Shown here: in pieces, positions 61,911-64,000 of the stretch | How the letters are laid out: the number at the start of each line of letters is the position of its first letter | Numbering within the stretch: the stretch's first letter is position 1 | Source: Hevea brasiliensis | Taxonomy: Eukaryota > Streptophyta > Magnoliopsida > Malpighiales > Euphorbiaceae | Direction of reading: 5' to 3' | Assembly: GCF_030052815.1 (NCBI RefSeq) | Contig: NC_079509.1 | Coordinates: 48,148,313 to 48,212,312 of the forward strand | DNA: 64,000 nucleotides | Position numbers and translations under genes: made by a program | The notes under the pieces: generated by a model | The model's input: the letters and a program-made list of their open reading frames with translations, nothing else | Database searches by the model: none | What the model was told of the DNA's origin: nothing

Positions 61911-63029
61911 CTAATCAAAAAGCGGCTTCCTTCCATAATAATTATCATATAATATGACATATGGGTCTTGATGTAAAGTGCCCTCAAGATTGGCCAGATT
62001 TGATGCAAATTTGCATGTAGCATGAACAACACTTGGAGTTGAATCACATGCTTGGGTTGAAGAAAGCTTAAGCTCATGTAGGATATAAAATGATGAAGGA
62101 GGTATCCATGAGAGAAAAGGGTCTTCTGGTGGTGTATGTGAAAGATCCATCAATGAGCTCAAGTTAATGGTTTTATCAATTTCCTCAACCACAAACTTCT
62201 TTTCTAACTCATTTCCATATAAGCCCTCTTCCAATGACTCTCTAAGGATAAAAGAGTTGTTTCCTTCAACTTTAAGTTCTATTTCTTCTTCAAGTAACTC
62301 ATTTTCTTGTGGAAACTCTATTGGTAACTCATCTTCAAAGGATTTTTCTTTTTCTGATTGAGGCTCCACTTCTTCTGCAGATTCAAATTCCCATGAAGCA
62401 TTATCATAGTTTAACCCATTGTCCCCAACTTGAGTATTTTGTTCCTCCTCATAAACTCCATTCATCATCTTAATTGATAGCTCATTTTTTTTCATTGATG
62501 TTTCAAGATCATCCAATTTAGCTACCATCTCTTTAAGTTTCATTCCTTTGTCTTCTTGAATCTTCAATAATTGGTTAAAGAGATTTTCAAATTTATCTTC
62601 TACCTCTTCATGTCCCACTCCTTTCTCTTCTTCAAACTCAAATGATTGGTCTGAAATATTGGGTTGTTTGTGGTATGGGGGATATTGGTGACTCCAACCC
62701 TGCAGTGAAGGGTCCCAATGCCAATGGTAATCAAAATTCGCCATGTCATTCAACAAGTGAATGACATCCTCATGACCTCTTTGAAAAACATGATCACCAG
62801 TTGCCCAAGCTCCATAATCCACCCAATTTCTTGTCGCTTCATCCAAACCATCATAGAAACAAAGAATTAGAGATTGATTTGAAAGGTTGTGGTTGGAAAA
62901 TCTCTCTACCATATCATTAAATCTTCCCCAAGCAGCATAAAAGGGCTCCAAGTGCAGTTGAGCAAAACTTGTGAAGACTTGTACATGAAACATTTTGAAA
63001 TACCTCACAAGATAAGCAAATGGAAACAA
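61911..63029 (-). CDS. Truncated Ty3/gypsy gag-like protein, 372 aa
   Basis: An open minus-strand frame encoding the second half of a retrotransposon gag domain: AAWGRFNDMVERF (residues 32-44), LILCFYDGL (54-62) and HLLNDMANFDYHW (91-103). These match the gag segment seen in Tat/Athila-type elements. The N-terminal half of the domain is missing and no room remains before the primer site, so the start is a fallback ATG. After it come an acidic/coiled-coil stretch (about 135-195) and a glutamate-rich tail; no zinc knuckle is visible. It may package element RNA or be a relic. The open length in a young element suggests some retained constraint or simply recent insertion. Confidence 0.75.
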   Translation of the reverse strand: MFPFAYLVRYFKMFHVQVFTSFAQLHLEPFYAAWGRFNDMVERFSNHNLSNQSLILCFYDGLDEATRNWVDYGAWATGDHVFQRGHEDVIHLLNDMANFDYHWHWDPSLQGWSHQYPPYHKQPNISDQSFEFEEEKGVGHEEVEDKFENLFNQLLKIQEDKGMKLKEMVAKLDDLETSMKKNELSIKMMNGVYEEEQNTQVGDNGLNYDNASWEFESAEEVEPQSEKEKSFEDELPIEFPQENELLEEEIELKVEGNNSFILRESLEEGLYGNELEKKFVVEEIDKTINLSSLMDLSHTPPEDPFLSWIPPSSFYILHELKLSSTQACDSTPSVVHATCKFASNLANLEGTLHQDPYVILYDNYYGRKPLFD

Positions 63030-63145
63030 AATTAGAAATAAAAATTCAAAAAGAAAAACACAAAGTAAAGTAATAATAAAAGAAAATTAAAAAGAAAATG
63101 TCTAAATTAAACAAACAACCAAATCATCTAATATCAAACAACAAT

Positions 63146-63163
63146 TCCCCGGCAACGGCGCCA
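63146..63163 (-). promoter_or_regulatory. Primer-binding site of the gag-only element (tRNA-Asp)
   Basis: The plus strand reads TCCCCGGCAACGGCGCCA, the 3' end of plant tRNA-Asp including CCA, so the element strand carries an 18-base complement. Six bases separate it from the LTR. This primer choice separates the element from the iMet-primed chromovirus family. Confidence 0.9.
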
Positions 63164-63169
63164 AAAACT

Positions 63170-64000
63170 TGATGGTGCTAAATCCGCAAGTATACGGGTC
63201 GTATCAAGTAATAGAGTGATAAGTAAAGTATCGTTCCCACGAGGAATTGTGTTTGAGTACTAGACTATGGTTATTTCGATTATTTAGACTAATGACAATT
63301 TGTAAGAACTAATTTTACTAAATGCAGCAATTTAAGTAGAAAATAAAGAAAATAGGTAATGGGTAATGTAAATAAAGTGTTAATCTAAGCAAAAATTAAC
63401 TAAATTAATAATGGGTAAGCAAAAACAAAGACTAATTAATAGTAAAATTGATTCCAAAGTTGGGGTTTATGAATTAAGTCTATTGGGATTTGTCTTGGGT
63501 CATCCAATTTTAAAAGAAAATAGAGTTTGAAGGTGATTGATTCGAAAATCCTTTGATATCTTTTTCAAGCAAACCAAAGAGTATTTTAAGAAAACCAAAC
63601 CTACTTTCGTACGATATTTGATTAACTTAAAACCCATTAAGTTTTGTAATCAATCAATGAATCCTCTTAAAGCTCTAGTTTATTTCTAAATCTAGGGGAT
63701 TTCAAGTTCTAATCCTTGATTATCTATCAATGATTTTCACCTTTCGGTCCTTCAATCAAAGATTAAAAACTAGACCCAATGGGATCCAACATTAGGTAAG
63801 TCATAAAGCACACAAGAAAAAGAATCAAAACTCATATTTATATAAATCTAGATAAAACCCAATCCAAATTCACAAATAGATTCAAAATAGTGCAACCCAA
63901 CTCTGAAATCTTAGAAAAACTATTCTATCATGATAAAATTTACAAGAGAAAATGATAAAACTAGCAAAAGAAACATAAAAATAGACTAAGAAATAGAAAA
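63170..64000 (-). repeat. 5' LTR of the gag-only element, incomplete
   Basis: Matches 57007 onwards with only a few substitutions (for example AATTGTG for AATTATG, and CCCAATGGG for CCTAATTGG). The remaining ~770 bases should lie beyond the window. Confidence 0.88.

Larger units (their letters stand above)
57007..64000 (-). mobile_element. Non-autonomous gag-only LTR retrotransposon (TR-GAG-like), runs off the window
   Basis: Minus-strand element. Its 3' LTR is 57007-58611, the core 58612-63169 and the 5' LTR starts at 63170 and continues past 64000; expected total is about 7.8 kb. It is inserted in the duplicated integrase fragment. Only a gag-like frame is present: no protease, RT or integrase. 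The two LTRs differ at only about six positions over ~830 compared bases by eye, so the insertion is young. The likely target duplication is GGTGT (57002-57006); the other copy is outside the window. Confidence 0.85.

Noticed and set aside
63146..63163. Possible tRNA-Asp gene
   Set aside because: Only the 18 terminal tRNA bases are present and they adjoin an LTR, so this is a primer-binding site.

Overview
The window is nuclear DNA from a dicot-like flowering plant. It is AT-rich, has a spliced gene with GT-AG introns, and is dominated by plant-type retrotransposons with 3-5 kb LTRs. The gene and repeat style would fit a repeat-rich Euphorbiaceae genome such as a rubber-tree relative, but that species guess is weak. 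No bacterial features, CRISPR arrays, rRNA or complete tRNA genes were seen.

Layout. 1-2440 is AT-rich intergenic DNA with a (TA)n run and two hairpins. 2795-16891 is the only intact host gene: a five-exon Alfin-like PHD-finger chromatin reader (256 aa). Its 9.9-kb second intron carries an RTE-type LINE inserted into an older LINE, and two hAT-like elements with clean 8-bp target duplications. Its third intron holds two foldback MITE-like elements. 16892-21080 is the gene's 3' flank and intergenic DNA with a broken LRR-gene fragment on the minus strand.

21085-64000 is a stack of nested LTR retrotransposons. A forward solo LTR (21085-29548) is split by a reverse solo LTR (24056-27752). A Ty3/gypsy chromovirus (left LTR 29799-33424, tRNA-iMet primer site, broken gag-pol) is split three ways: by a reverse solo LTR in gag (33724-36903); by a three-LTR tandem of a non-autonomous element with 4-kb LTRs and a 1.2-kb non-coding core (41190-55652); and, within a displaced second copy of its integrase region (56006-57006), by a gag-only element on the minus strand (57007 to beyond the window end) that uses a tRNA-Asp primer site.

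The host gene would act alone in histone H3K4me3 reading. The retrotransposons divide into one that once encoded its own enzymes (the chromovirus, now full of stops) and non-autonomous elements that must borrow them. The points most worth checking are the three-LTR tandem, an intron-like 72-bp insert in the integrase, a ~200-bp periodic motif in the long LTRs, and clustered differences at CTG/CAG sites that may be long-read consensus errors.
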